Below are positions 1-10,161 of a stretch of 64,000 nt of DNA, in pieces. Position 1 is the first letter of the stretch. Each line of letters starts with the position of its first letter. A model generated the notes under the pieces. That model was not told the DNA's origin and did not search any database. It saw only the letters and a program-made list of their open reading frames with translations. The stretch covers positions 25,818,684 to 25,882,683 of the forward strand of contig NC_091195.1 in assembly GCF_040958095.1 (NCBI RefSeq), given 5' to 3'. The position numbers and the translations under genes are program-made. The stretch comes from Procambarus clarkii. Taxonomy: Eukaryota; Arthropoda; Malacostraca; Decapoda; Cambaridae.

Positions 1-333
1 GAGAAGGTAGAGGGCATCGTGGGAGTCCAAGTCCCCAATTCTCTCTTCCATCCTCTTTAGGTCTCTAAACTTTTCGTCAAGGACTGCAGCAATGGCACTG
101 TGGCCCAGAGGTGCTCCGAGTAGTGTGCTGTCGGTAGGTTTAACGACTGAGGCTTCTGGTAGAACTGATTTCACTGCTCTAATGATTACTTCACTAGATG
201 CAATAATTTCGCACTTGGAGGGGCTAAGAACGAGACCCATGGACTCCCCCCGTGTCTTCACCAGCTGTAAGTCTTCTAGCAGGGAATCTTGTGTGCCTGC
301 CAGAGTGCCATCATCCAGGAACTGGATGATGGC
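1..333 (-). pseudogene. LINE reverse transcriptase fragment (post-YxDD part), truncated by the window edge
   Basis: Read on the minus strand from 333 to 1, one frame is open without a stop. It begins with AIIQFLDDGTLAGT, the FLDD catalytic box (palm motif C) of a non-LTR reverse transcriptase. It continues with a palm/thumb-like stretch containing GLVLSPSKCEIIA, the usual 'L.L...K.E.' motif after the catalytic box. Upstream RT motifs are missing: just before the FLDD box the sequence turns abruptly into the 18-bp tandem repeat at 334-415. The element is therefore broken exactly there, and its 3' part runs out of the window. The FLDDGTLAG form resembles LINEs common in aquatic invertebrates, but the clade cannot be settled from about 110 residues. 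No start codon or host gene is implied. Confidence 0.75.
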
Positions 334-415
334 ACGTCATACAGTATACATACGTCATACAGTATACATACGTCATACAGTATACGTATACGTCGTATAC
401 GTCATACAGTATACA
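334..415. repeat. 18-bp minisatellite acgtcatacagtatacat, about 4.5 copies
   Basis: Three near-perfect 18-bp units are followed by a degraded stretch rich in GTATAC and TACGTA palindromes. The array lies exactly between the LINE RT scrap (ending at 333) and the inverted Penelope fragment (starting near 411), so it marks a rearrangement junction. Confidence 0.85.
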
Positions 416-735
416 GTTGGTTTTTGTCTGCTACTGAAGACCCTATCTTCGATGGTTCCCATATAAAAATTAGCAAATAAAACTCCTAAGGGGGAGCCCA
501 TTGCTACTCCGTCTATTTGTAAATACATGTCTCCTTGTGGACTGATGAAAGGGGCTTCCTTTGTACATGCTTCGAGAAGACTTTTCAAGTGTGGCTCAGG
601 TATGTCTAATTTGGGGGTGCTCTCGTCTCTGTATACTCTGTCCAGTATCATTCCTATGGTTGTGTCGACTGGGACGTTGGTAAAAAGGGATTCAACGTCC
701 AGGGAAGCGATGATTCCATCGGGCTGGGTATATAC
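411..735 (-). pseudogene. Penelope-like element reverse transcriptase, N-proximal palm segment, inverted
   Basis: The minus-strand frame reads SLDVESLFTNVPVDTTIG, then GDMYLQIDGVAMGSPLGVLFANFY, both typical of Penelope-like RT (palm motif A with the catalytic Asp, then motif B). It ends at RQKPTVY, just where the family would continue into the catalytic RYVDD box. That box is instead on the opposite strand at 739. The reading frame is open from about 746 down to 373, but real homology stops near 411, where the 18-bp repeat begins. Both ends of this segment lie on short palindromes (gtatac near 408-413, gtatatac at 728-735), which suggests inversion between them. No finger domain or N-terminal region is visible, so the copy is dead. 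Confidence 0.85.
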
Positions 736-1764
736 TGCCGTTATGTAGATGACATATTCGTAATAGTAAAAGACTCAGATGAACTAATTGACCTAAAAAG
801 ACACCTAGAGAGAGAGTCAGTACTCCGATTTACACATGAAAATAGTGAAAATAACAGTCTGCCATTCTTGGATGTACTAATAACAAAAACAGGAACCTCT
901 TTAAGCACCAACGTATATACCAAGCCCACCAACATAGGATTATGCCTGAACGGTAGAAGTGAGTGCCCCAAAAGATACAAAACCAGTGTTCTCAATGCTT
1001 ATATTCGTCGAGCGCTTACCCACTGCTCTGAATGGAGCAACGTGAGTAGAGAGTTTGAAAGAGTAACTCAGGTATTGGTGAACAACGGATATAGCAACGC
1101 GGAAATAAACGCTGCTATAAGAAGACACTTGGACCGTTGGTATAATTCAGAACCTAGAACAGAAACCACAACACCCCCAATAAAATTATATTACAAATCA
1201 ACCATGCACAGTGAACATATAAAAGAGGAAAGAATAATGAAAGAAATAATCCGTAAAGGAGTAAAAAGCACTACTCCTAACCAAAACATAAACCTGATAA
1301 TATTCTACAAAACCAAGAAGACTTCCGAACTCCTTATCAAAAACAGCCCGAAGCCGACGGAGAACCCTCTACGGCAGTCAAGCGTTGTATACATGTACAC
1401 TTGCCCCCACGAAGGATGTAACCTTCAATGTAAGTACATAGGTATGACGTCGACCAAGCTGACGAGGCGTTTGACATGCCATCTTCAATCTGGTGCCCCT
1501 AGGAATCACATGAGACAAGCCCATGACATTACTCTAACAAGAGAAATGTTGAACAAGAATACTTGCATAATAGACAAAACCCAAGATTCAAGAAGATTAC
1601 AAATTCTTGAGGCAATTCACATAAGAATAGAGCGACCTACCATGAACACCCAAATCACGGAACTATTTACTCTACCCACCATGAGAGTAAGGACAAGACA
1701 AGAACATATTGATGCCAACACAGAAGACAATGTCCAACATAACAGGCCAATTACACTGGATTAA
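736..1764 (+). pseudogene. Penelope-like element: RT catalytic box to C-terminal GIY-YIG endonuclease
   Basis: The frame is open from the inversion point to TAA at 1762-1764. It starts with CRYVDDIFVIVKD, the RT catalytic YVDD box, followed by NNSLPFLDVLI and VYTKPTN, which mark the RT thumb in Penelope-like elements. The C-terminal third has VVYMYTCPHEGC and CKYIGMT, a zinc-binding Cys cluster next to the GIY-YIG nuclease core. A downstream ILEAIHIRIERP supplies the conserved catalytic Glu. An ATG at 868 gives 298 codons, but the family signature begins 130 bases upstream, so 868 is not the true start. The endonuclease half looks intact. The RT is broken because its motifs A and B are inverted at 411-735. 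This family encodes RT plus GIY-YIG endonuclease for target-primed retrotransposition. Confidence 0.88.
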
Positions 1765-2030
1765 TCTTTGTGTTTAGATAGGAGATGCCTCGTATGGGCC
1801 AATAAGCCTTCTGCAGCCCCTATGTTTATCCCTTATGTATCCCCCCATGTTTTTCACCTTCATTGTATTATCACCTGACCTAATGCGGGTATAAAATCAA
1901 CTAGTATTGTAAGATCTGTTCACTTGAGAATGAACCATGGAGGTTCGAAACGTCGTGCAAATTATACAAATAAGTGTAATACACTCTATAGTAAATCACT
2001 TCTTTTCTTCACCTTAAAAGTACGAAAATG
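1765..2030 (+). mobile_element. 3' untranslated tail of the Penelope-like element
   Basis: Non-coding sequence follows the endonuclease stop codon. It contains a stem GAACC (1932-1936) and GGTTC (1942-1946), then GAAAC (1947-1951), an arrangement like stem II plus the GAAA core of the hammerhead ribozymes known from Penelope-like terminal repeats. The other core box is degenerate (cttgaga in place of ctgaNga). The downstream end of the element is not defined by a visible target-site duplication. Confidence 0.5.
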
Positions 2031-2174
2031 AGTTTTGGAGAACTCCTATTTCAATTAAGCCCTGATGCTAAGAAAATAGAGGGATAGAAGCCCTAAACCA
2101 GAAAATAATAAATACAGAATATGCGGTCATATTCAATGAAACATGTTTGAAAGAAAACCTGCTGCCAGTATACA

Positions 2175-2177
<3 letters not shown>

Positions 2178-2252
<75 letters not shown>
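2178..2252. repeat. (TA)n microsatellite
   Basis: Uninterrupted alternating T and A for about 75 bp, preceded and followed by unique AT-rich DNA. Confidence 0.97.
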
Positions 2253-2253
<1 letters not shown>

Positions 2254-2503
2254 AAGCTTCTTAAGAAGAAAGTTTACACAAATTTAATATTAATGTTTTT
2301 GACAAGAGATTGTCACGTGACAGTCATCTGTCATGCAGTCATCAGCAAGTCATCACTCATCGTGTAACTATACCCATCACAGCTCATCACAGGAATCAAC
2401 ACCTCGTATAAACATATAGCTGAAAATACTGTTTAAACAACCCTTAATAGAAGTTTCAGGCACACTAAAGTGTCAGGAATAAGATTCCAGAATTTCAAAA
2501 TCT

Positions 2504-4038
2504 CATTTTCTGTCATTTTCAACGTTCATCTTGTCACTAATAGATCACTTTAGGAGCTGAACTAATACATTTTCTGTCACTTTCAACGTTAATCTCGTCA
2601 CTAATAGATCACTTTAGGAGCTGAACTAATACATTTTCTGTCACTTTCAACGTTAATCTTGTCACTAATAGATCACTTTAGGGGCTGAACTAATACATTT
2701 TCTGTCATTTTCAACGTTCATCTCGTCACTAACAGATCACTTTAGGAGCTGAACTAATACATTTTCTGTCACTTTCAACGTTAATCTTGTCACTAATAGA
2801 TCACTTTAGGGGCTGAACTAATACATTTTCTGTCATTTTCAACGTTCATCTTGTCACTAATAGATCACTTTAGGAGCTGAACTAATACATTTTCTGTCAC
2901 TTTCAACGTTCATCTTGTCACTAATAGATCACTTTAGGAGCTGAACTAATACATTTTCTGTCATTTTCAACGTTCATCTTGTCACTAATAGATCACTTTA
3001 GGAGCTGAACTAATACATTTTCTGTCATTTTCAACGTTAATCTCGTCACTAATAGATCATTTTAGGGGCTGAACTAATACATTTTCTGTCATTTTCAACG
3101 TTAATCTCGTCACTAATAGATCACTTTAGGAGCTGAACTAATACATTTTCTGTCACTTTCAACGTTCATCTTGTCACTAATAGATCACTTTAGGAGCTGA
3201 ACTAATACATTTTCTGTCACTTTCAACGTTCATCTTGTCACTAATAGATCACTTTAGGAGCTGAACTAATACATTTTCTGTCATTTTCAACGTTCATCTC
3301 GTCACTAATAGATCACTTTAGGAGCTGAACTAATACATTTTCTGTCACTTTCAACGTTAATCTTGTCACTAATAGATCACTTTAGGAGCTGAACTAATAC
3401 ATTTTCAGTCATTTTCATCGTTAATCTTGTCACTAATAGATCACTTTAGGAGCTGAACTAATACATTTTCTGTCATTTTCAACGTTCATCTTGTCACTAA
3501 TAGATCACTTTAGGAGCTGAACTAATACATTTTCTGTCATTTTCAACGTTCATCTTGTCACTAATAGATCACTTTAGGAGCTGAACTAATACATTTTCTG
3601 TCATTTTCAACGTTAATCTCGTCACTAATAGATCACTTTAGGGGCTGAACTAATACATTTTCTGTCATTTTCAACGTTCATCTTGTCACTAATAGATCAC
3701 TTTAGGAGCTGAACTAATACATTTTCTGTCATTTTCAACGTTAATCTTGTCACTAATAGATCACTTTAGGAGCTGAACTAATACATTTTCTGTCATTTTC
3801 AACGTTAATCTCGTCACTAATAGATCACTTTAGGAGCTGAACTAATACATTTTCTGTCACTTTCAACGTTCATCTTGTCACTAATAGATCACTTTAGGAG
3901 CTGAACTAATACATTTTCTGTCATTTTCAACGTTAATCTCGTCACTAATAGATCACTTTAGGAGCTGAACTAATACATTTTCTGTCATTTTCAACGTTAA
4001 TCTCGTCACTAATAGATCACTTTAGGAGCTGAACTAAT
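2504..4038. repeat. 64-bp tandem array, about 24 copies
   Basis: The unit begins cattttctgtcattttcaac and continues through an AACGTT palindrome, gtcactaatagatcac and ggagctgaactaat. The length is constant at 64 bp. Variation is confined to a few columns (cac/cat, gttaatc/gttcatc, ctc/ctt, gga/ggg), which shuffle among units as expected from unequal exchange. No coding potential is apparent. Confidence 0.96.
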
Positions 4039-4144
4039 AAATACTGAAACTCCACTCATTTCGGCCTTCATATTCGGCTTTGTTAATTGTGAATCAAATT
4101 AATACATAATCAACATTTTGCAACATTTCCAAATTCAGTTTGTC

Positions 4145-4438
4145 TATTGTTGTAAAGTTACTTGTACTGTGATTGTTGTAAAGTTACCTGTACTGTGATT
4201 GTTGTAAAGTTACCTGTACTGTGATTGTTGTAAAGTTACCTGTACTGTGATTGTTGTAAAGTTACCTGTACTGTGATTGTTGTAAAGTTACCTGTACTGT
4301 GATTGTTGTAAAGTTACCTGTACTGTGATTGTTGTAAAGTTACCTGTACTGTGATTGTTGTAAAGTTACCTGTACTGTGATTGTTGTAAAGTTACCTGTA
4401 CTGTGATTGTTGTAAAGTTACCTGTACTGTGATTGTTG
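4145..4438. repeat. 26-bp tandem array, about 11 copies
   Basis: The unit is tgttgtaaagttacctgtac plus tgtgat. All copies after the first (which has cttgtac) are almost identical, so expansion was recent. Confidence 0.95.
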
Positions 4439-4700
4439 CAGTTCCTGAGGTGATGGTTAGCTGTCTTCTTATTTAAATCGTCGATATTTTATCAGAATTG
4501 ACCAATCCGTTACAAATGCGACGTAATAACAAAAGTTTAACCACCGTAATTTTGACGTTTTCAATGTATCGGGCTCAATAGGTTAGGTGGGTTGGTTGGG
4601 TTCATGTGTTTCTGGTTAGACGAAACAGCTGTATCATTACTGAGTGATGCTGAAATACGTCAGAATGTTATGTAATATTTGTAATGTTTCCTATGTAATG

Positions 4701-4779
4701 TTTGACTAATATTAGTCATTTCTTTACAGGTAAGAAAGGTTTGGTGGAGAGAAGAAAGGTCGCGTGCATTCAGGTAGGT
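4701..4779 (+). promoter_or_regulatory. Candidate 3' splice site joined to a donor (recursive-splice-like), with a possible 44-nt exon
   Basis: A branch-point-like tgactaat (4703-4710) and a pyrimidine-rich stretch precede CAG (4727-4729), which is followed directly by GTAAGA. The acceptor is thus fused to a donor, as in recursive splice sites of long arthropod introns. A second donor, CAG followed by GTAGGT, lies at 4771/4774, so 4730-4773 could be a 44-nt exon. It is on the same strand as the exons at 9859 and 30103. There is no independent proof of transcription. Confidence 0.35.
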
Positions 4780-4863
4780 CCAAGATCCATCGTGGGATGG
4801 TATTTGGGGCGGTTTGTTGGTATGGTCACGCGGACCTGACACCGCTAGGCGCGCAACCATTGG

Positions 4864-5146
4864 TGTCCTCGACGATCACCCGGAGACAACCATCGTGGTC
4901 CTCGACGATCACCTGGAGACTACCATCGTGGTTCTCGACGATCACCTGGAGACTACCATCGTTGTCCTCGACGATCACCTGGAGACTACCATCGTTGTCC
5001 TCGACGATCACCTGGAGACAACCATCGTTGTCCTCGACGATCACCTGGAGACAACCATCGTCGTCCTCGACGATCACCTGGAGACAACCATTGTGGTCCT
5101 CGACGATCACCTGGAGACAACCATCGTCGTCCTCGACGATCACCTG
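4864..5146. repeat. 33-bp tandem array, about 8.6 copies
   Basis: The unit is gtcctcgacgatcacctgga followed by gacaaccatcgtg. Its length is a multiple of three and stop-free, so it gives 11-residue repeats on both strands (VLDDHLETTIV on plus). The single-base variants (ggt, cgt, tgt) show no clear synonymous bias, so I do not call it coding. Confidence 0.93.
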
Positions 5147-5555
5147 TGGAAAAGTCTCGTTTGTGTACCCAAGTCTAAATGCCCACGTAACTACCCAACT
5201 CCAGGGCAATTCAACAGATTGTAAACCATCTACAATAACAGTACACTGAGATATTCCTGGCTCTATACCATCCAGGAGAGTATACTTAGAGATTCATCAG
5301 CTGTAAGCCATACAGAAGGGGAGTATACAAGACATATAGAGAGTATACTGAGACATGCTCATATGTAAACTATGTTGAAGGAGAGTATAGTGAGATGATA
5401 TAATGAAGGTGAGGTTAATGTAACCTTCTGTAGCTCTCATGGAGATTAACTTTAAAGGGAACAGACTAGTTTACGTAGCTCCTGGCAGTGGTGGTATACA
5501 TGCGTGGTGTATGGGGGTATACATGTGTGGTGTAGTTAGTGTGTGTTGGAGTGTA
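5147..5555. other. No gene recognised; loose repeats of gagagtatac
   Basis: There are three or four scattered copies of gagagtatac-like motifs (about 5276-5390) and short ggtgta motifs near 5490-5550. I see no open frame or transposon motif here. Confidence 0.5.
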
Positions 5556-5686
5556 CTCACCTAATTGTGCTTGTGGGGGTTGAGCTCTGGCTCTTTGGTC
5601 CCGCCTCTCAACTGTCAATCAACTGGTGTACAGGTTCCTGAGCCTATTGGGCTCTATCATATCTACATTTGAAACTCCACCTGAAA

Positions 5687-6157
5687 CTATGAAACTATGG
5701 AATCAGCCTCCACCACATCACTTCCTAATGCATTCCATCTGTTAACTATTCCCGCACTGAAAAAGTTCTTTCTAACGTCCCTGTGGCTCATGTGGGTACT
5801 CAGTTTCCACCTGTGTCCCCTTGTTCGTGTGCCCCTTGTGTTAAATAGACTGTCTTTATCTACCGTATCAATACTTCTGAGAATCTTTTATGTGGTGATC
5901 ATGTCCCCTCTAACTTTTCTGTCTCCCAGTGACGTGAGGTTTAATTCCCGTAGTCTCTCCTCGTAGCTCATACCTCTCAGCTCGGGTACTAGTCTGGTGG
6001 CAAACCTTTGAACCTTTTCCAGTTTAGTCTTATCCTTGACTAGATATGGACTCCATGCTGGAGCCGCATACTCCAGGATTGGCCTGACATATGTGGTATA
6101 CAAAGTTCTGAATGATTCCTTACACAAGCTTCTAAAGGCCGTTCTTATGTTAGCCAA
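5687..6157 (-). pseudogene. LINE ORF2 C-terminal region with an internal nonsense codon
   Basis: A frame from 6157 reads TLYTTYVRPILEYAAPAWSP and KLEKVQRFATRLVP, the standard post-RT region of CR1-like ORF2. It hits TAA at 5888-5890. The same frame then continues past the stop with RDVRKNFFSAGIVNRWNALG up to TAG at 5687-5689, so the TAA is a point nonsense mutation and 5687 is the ancestral end. Between 6157 and 6355 the frame is broken by further small indels. Confidence 0.85.
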
Positions 6158-6354
6158 CCTGGCATATGCTGCTGATGTTATCCTCTTGATATGAGCTTCA
6201 GGGGACAGGTCTGGCGTGATATCAACCCCCAGGTCTTTCTCTCCCTCTCTGACTATTGAAGTATTTCATCTCCCAGATGATACCTTGTATCTGGCCTCCT
6301 GCTTCCTACGCCTATCTTCATTACATTACATTTGGTTGGGTTAAACTCTAACAA

Positions 6355-7601
6355 CTATTTGTTCGACCATTCCTGCAGCTTGTCCAGGTCTTCTTGAAGC
6401 CTCAAGCTGTCCTCCTCTGTCTTAATCCTTCTCATAATTTTGGCGTCGTCAGCAAACATTGAGAGGAATGAGTCTATACCCTCTGGGAGATCATTTACAT
6501 ATATCAGAAACAGGATAGGTCCGAGTACAGAGCCCTGTGGGACTCCACTGGTGACTTCACGCCAATCTGAGGTCTCACCCCTCACTGTAACTCTCTGCTT
6601 CCTATTGCTTAGATACTCCCTTATCCACTGGAACGCCCTACCAATTACTCCTGCCTGTTTCTCCAGCTTATGCATCAACCTTTTATGGGGTACTGTGTCA
6701 AAGGCTTTCCGACAGTCAAAAAAATGCAGTCCGCCCATCCTTCTCTTTCTTGCTTAATCTTTATCACCTGATCGTAGAATTCTATTAAACCTGTAAGGCA
6801 AGATTTACCCTCCCTGAACCCATGTTGATGGGTTGTCACGAAGTCCCTTCTCTTCAGATGTGTTACCAGGTTTTTTCTCACGATCTTCTCCATCACCTTG
6901 CATGGTATACAAGTCAAGGACACTGGCCTGTAGTTCAGTGCCTCTTGTCTGTCACCCTTTTTGTATATTGGGACCACATTCGCCGTCTTCCATATTTCTG
7001 GTAGGTCTCCCGTCTCCAGTGACCTACTATACACTATGGAGAGTGGTAAGCAAAATGCTCCTGCACACTCTTTCAATACCCATGATGAGGTTTCGTCCGG
7101 GCCAACAGCCTTTCTCACGTCCAGCTCCAATAGGTGCTTCTTGACCTCATCTTTTGTAATTTCGAACCTTTCCAAGGTCGCCTGGTTTGCTGCCACCTCT
7201 CCTAGCGCCGTGACCTCTCCTTGTTCTATTGTAAAGATCTCCTGGAACCTCTTCTTGAGTTCTTCACACACCTCTTTGTCATTCTCTGTGTACCTGTCCT
7301 CGCCCACCCTAAGTTTCATCACCTGTTCCTTGACTGTTGTTTTCCTCCTGATGTGACTGTGTAGTAGCTTTGGTTCGGTCTTGGCTTTATTAGCTATATC
7401 ATTTTTATACCTTTTCTCAGCTGCTCTTCTCACACTAACATACTCGTTCCTGGTTCTCTGGTATCTCTCTCTGCTTTCTGGTGTTCTGTTATTACGGAAG
7501 TTTCTCCATGCCCTTTTGTTCAGCTCCTTTGCTTTCATACATTCCTTATTAAACCATGGATTCTTCCTTTGCTTCTGTTTTTTCCTGTCGGGCTGGGACA
7601 A
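6355..7601 (-). pseudogene. LINE reverse transcriptase domain (CR1-like element)
   Basis: The first frame (7601-6675) contains KNPWFNKECMKAK in the linker, then VGPDETSSWVLKE, IYKKGDRQEALNYRPVSLT and HGFREGKSC, the RT finger and early palm motifs. A frameshift in an A-rich run near 6715-6725 passes to a second frame. That frame has FDCRKAFDTVPH (motif A Asp), SGVPQGSVLGPILFLIYVND (motif B) and FADDAKI (motif C, catalytic Asp pair). The SGVPQGSVLGPILF wording is typical of the CR1/Jockey group. The catalytic residues are present but the frame is not continuous. Confidence 0.93.
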
Positions 7602-8536
7602 ACCTGCTTACAGCCTCCTGACACTTTTGGGTGACATAGTCCATCATGTCTTGTACGGACTTGGTTCCGAGATCTGTGTCCCAATGTATATCCCATAGAA
7701 ATTTATTCATCTCCTCATAGTTTCTCTTTCGGTACGCCAGCCCTTTGTTTCCCAGTTCTTTTTTGGGGGTGATAATTCCTAGCTCAACCAGGTACTCAAA
7801 GCTCAATACACTATGATCACTCATTCCCAAGGACGCTTCCATCTTAACTTCCCTTATATCCGACTTATTTAGGGTAAATATCAGATCAAGCAAGGCTGGT
7901 TCATCCTCTCCTCTCATTCTTGTCGGTCCCTTGACGTGTTGACTTAGAAAGTTTCTTGTTGCCACATCCAGCAGCTTAGCTCTCCACGTGTCTGGTCCTC
8001 CATGCGGGTCTCTGTTCCCCCAATCTATCTTCCCATGGTTGAAGTCTCCCATGATTAGTAGCCTGGATCCGTTCCTGCTAGCCACAGAAGCTGCTCTCTA
8101 TTATATTGATGGTGGCCAAGTTGTTTCTATCATATTCCTGTCTAGGTCTTCTGACATTCGGTGGGGGGTTATATATGACTACTATTATAATTTTCTGTCC
8201 TCCAGTTGCTATGGTGCCTGATATGTAGTCACTGACACCTTCACAGTTCTGAATTACCATCTCTTCGAAACTCCAACCTTCTCTTAGTTGCAAAGCTACA
8301 CCACCACCTCCTCTCCCTTCTCTCTCTTTCCTCACTGCATAGTAGCCCTGTGGAAACACTGCGTTTGCTATAGTTTTCGTTAGCTTTGTTTCTGTGAGTG
8401 CTATTATGTCTGGGTTTTCTTCTAGTGCCCATTCTCCGAGTTCACTTGTTTTATTTGTAACCCCATCTAAGTTAGTGTACATTGCCTTGAAGCTCACTTT
8501 CTTCTGTTCATTTTCTTGTCCCTTTCTTGTCGAGCA
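7549..8536 (-). pseudogene. LINE apurinic-like endonuclease domain (CR1-like element)
   Basis: The domain is read in two frames joined by a frameshift near 8085. Motifs in order: MYTNLDG near the N-terminus, DIIALTETKL (catalytic Glu), VVIYNPP, LIMGDFNH (Asp/Asn pair) and GMSDHSVLSFE (catalytic Asp-His). All are diagnostic of the EEP-type endonuclease that nicks target DNA in APE-type LINEs. An ATG at 8536 starts a frame 13 codons before the conserved SFKAMYTN block and is a plausible ORF2 start. The second part runs into the RT N-terminal region and stops at 7549, where a second frameshift passes to the frame beginning near 7601. Confidence 0.9.
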
Positions 8537-8876
8537 TTCTGCTGGTGTGGGAAGCTGTTCCGTGGGTCAGAAGATCTGTGAGGTGGTTTGCAGGGTCTCA
8601 GAGGATTTTGGGGTGTGGGGGGTGGGGTTGAAGGGAAGGGGGGACAGTGTGTGGTGTAGTGTGTAGCTAGTGTGTGGTGTAGGCTCCACACTCCTGCTCC
8701 TGCCAGCCTACAAACGCAATAATAACTGTCTTCATGTAACTGTAATTGAGGATTTGTATCATGTTAAAACTGCGTCAAATTAATGACATAGATCCTGGTT
8801 ATCTCACTTTCAATAATTACTTAAGCGTAAATTATAACTTAATTGTATTACATAATATTGTCTTTTTTGTTCAGAA
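8537..8876. other. No gene recognised upstream of the LINE ORF2, up to the gap
   Basis: The first 160 bp are GT-rich and may be the remaining 5' part of the LINE. The rest (8700-8876) is AT-rich unique sequence. No ORF1 zinc knuckle is visible. Confidence 0.4.
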
Positions 8877-9376
8877 NNNNNNNNNNNNNNNNNNNNNNNN
8901 NNNNNNNNNNNNNNNNNNNNNNNNNNNNNNNNNNNNNNNNNNNNNNNNNNNNNNNNNNNNNNNNNNNNNNNNNNNNNNNNNNNNNNNNNNNNNNNNNNNN
9001 NNNNNNNNNNNNNNNNNNNNNNNNNNNNNNNNNNNNNNNNNNNNNNNNNNNNNNNNNNNNNNNNNNNNNNNNNNNNNNNNNNNNNNNNNNNNNNNNNNNN
9101 NNNNNNNNNNNNNNNNNNNNNNNNNNNNNNNNNNNNNNNNNNNNNNNNNNNNNNNNNNNNNNNNNNNNNNNNNNNNNNNNNNNNNNNNNNNNNNNNNNNN
9201 NNNNNNNNNNNNNNNNNNNNNNNNNNNNNNNNNNNNNNNNNNNNNNNNNNNNNNNNNNNNNNNNNNNNNNNNNNNNNNNNNNNNNNNNNNNNNNNNNNNN
9301 NNNNNNNNNNNNNNNNNNNNNNNNNNNNNNNNNNNNNNNNNNNNNNNNNNNNNNNNNNNNNNNNNNNNNNNNNNNN
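8877..9376. other. Assembly gap of 500 N
   Basis: Exactly 500 undetermined bases, a conventional scaffold gap size, so the real distance between the flanks is unknown. Confidence 0.99.
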
Positions 9377-9858
9377 CACTTTAACTCCGCCTATCCGAAG
9401 CCTATGGCCAATGGATTTAAACACAACTGGCTGATCTAGAAGCTTGGCCAATGGCATGGACAGGCACTACCCTCTGCGGACTCCGCCTCCACAAGCCTCC
9501 ATGGCTTCAACCAATCACAACCAGGCTTGAACATAAGGGTCAATTACTCTTGACAGAAAACTCCAGTAACTAGCACAGTACCATCACCCACGTGTAACTT
9601 GAGAACACAAGTTTATTGGCCCTGAGGTACTCTTTCCTATTCATCACTGGACAGATGGACAGGAGAGAGAGGGGAGCAAGTGACTTCACACTGTTTATGA
9701 CCACAAGGGTCAGACCGTGACTAATGGGAGGGATGACCTAAGGGAGGGAAGGCAAGTGAGGGAAGGGGAAGGAGCTATGGTCTGCACATACCATTACACA
9801 TGTGTGACGTATGTGGTCATGTTGTGCCCATGTGGTGACGTATGTGGTGTCATTCCAG
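9377..9858. other. No gene recognised; intergenic, promoter or intron DNA before exon A
   Basis: Mixed unique sequence with two gtggtgacgtatgtggt-like direct repeats (about 9805-9855). The 3' end, tggtgtcattccag at 9845-9858, is a plausible splice acceptor for the exon that follows. Confidence 0.4.
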
Positions 9859-10161
9859 GTGAGGCGGGAGGAGTAAGGCGGCGGCCATTATGGAGGGCCG
9901 CCCAGCTGGCCGCCTGCGGGCTCCTGGCCAGCCCCTGGCCACCCCACACCCCCTGCACCCCTGCTTCCCTCCCCTGGCCACCCACCCGGCGGGCCACGGA
10001 CCGGTCCACCACCATCCGGCCCACCTGCAGCACCCGGGCCACGCCGGCCACGACCCACATCCGGCTCCCAATGGTGACCTGACGACGCGCCGTGAGGACG
10101 ACCGCTCTCCCAAGTCGTCCAACTCTCACCTCTCACTGCTCTCTGCCTCCTTCCCCTGCAG
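9859..10161 (+). CDS. Putative first coding exon (exon A) of a host gene, ending at a strong splice donor
   Basis: A possible acceptor CAG ends at 9858. In-frame TGA occurs at 9860-9862, then the frame is open and the first ATG is at 9890, with A at -3 and G at +4, a good Kozak context. The frame runs 90 codons plus two bases to CAG at 10159-10161, followed by GTGAGT, a consensus donor (phase 2). The encoded segment is low-complexity, rich in His, Pro, Gly and Ala (HPAGHGPVHHHPAHLQHPGH), and ends in a Ser-rich stretch RSPKSSNSHLSLLSASF. It looks like a disordered N-terminus and I cannot name the protein. Phase 2 matches the acceptor of exon B at 30103, where the split codon would become AGC. 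The last 11 exon bases are copied into every unit of the adjacent array. An antisense frame is also open here but lacks splice support. Confidence 0.55.

Larger units (their letters stand above)
5556..8536 (-). mobile_element. CR1-like non-LTR retrotransposon, ORF2 plus 3' UTR, multiply frameshifted
   Basis: On the minus strand the order is endonuclease, reverse transcriptase, C-terminal tail, then a non-coding 3' end finishing near 5556 with an (inverted) cacctaattgtgcttg motif. Part of the same 3' end recurs at 19955-20135, which confirms a dispersed family. The element has no recognisable ORF1 and ends upstream next to unique DNA before the assembly gap, so it is either 5'-truncated or its ORF1 has decayed. 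At least four lesions (frameshifts near 8085, 7600 and 6715 plus a nonsense codon at 5888-5890) make it non-autonomous. Individual domains are listed separately. Confidence 0.92.

Noticed and set aside
2504-4038. CRISPR-like array
   Set aside because: Units are directly head-to-tail with no unique spacers, in a eukaryotic context without cas genes. The same applies to all other arrays.
4764-5249. Protein with 11-residue VLDDHLETTIV repeats
   Set aside because: Three frames on two strands are open across the 33-bp array; variants are not biased to synonymous changes and the flanks show no domain.
8746-9457. Open frames across 8877-9376
   Set aside because: They consist of translated N bases of the assembly gap.
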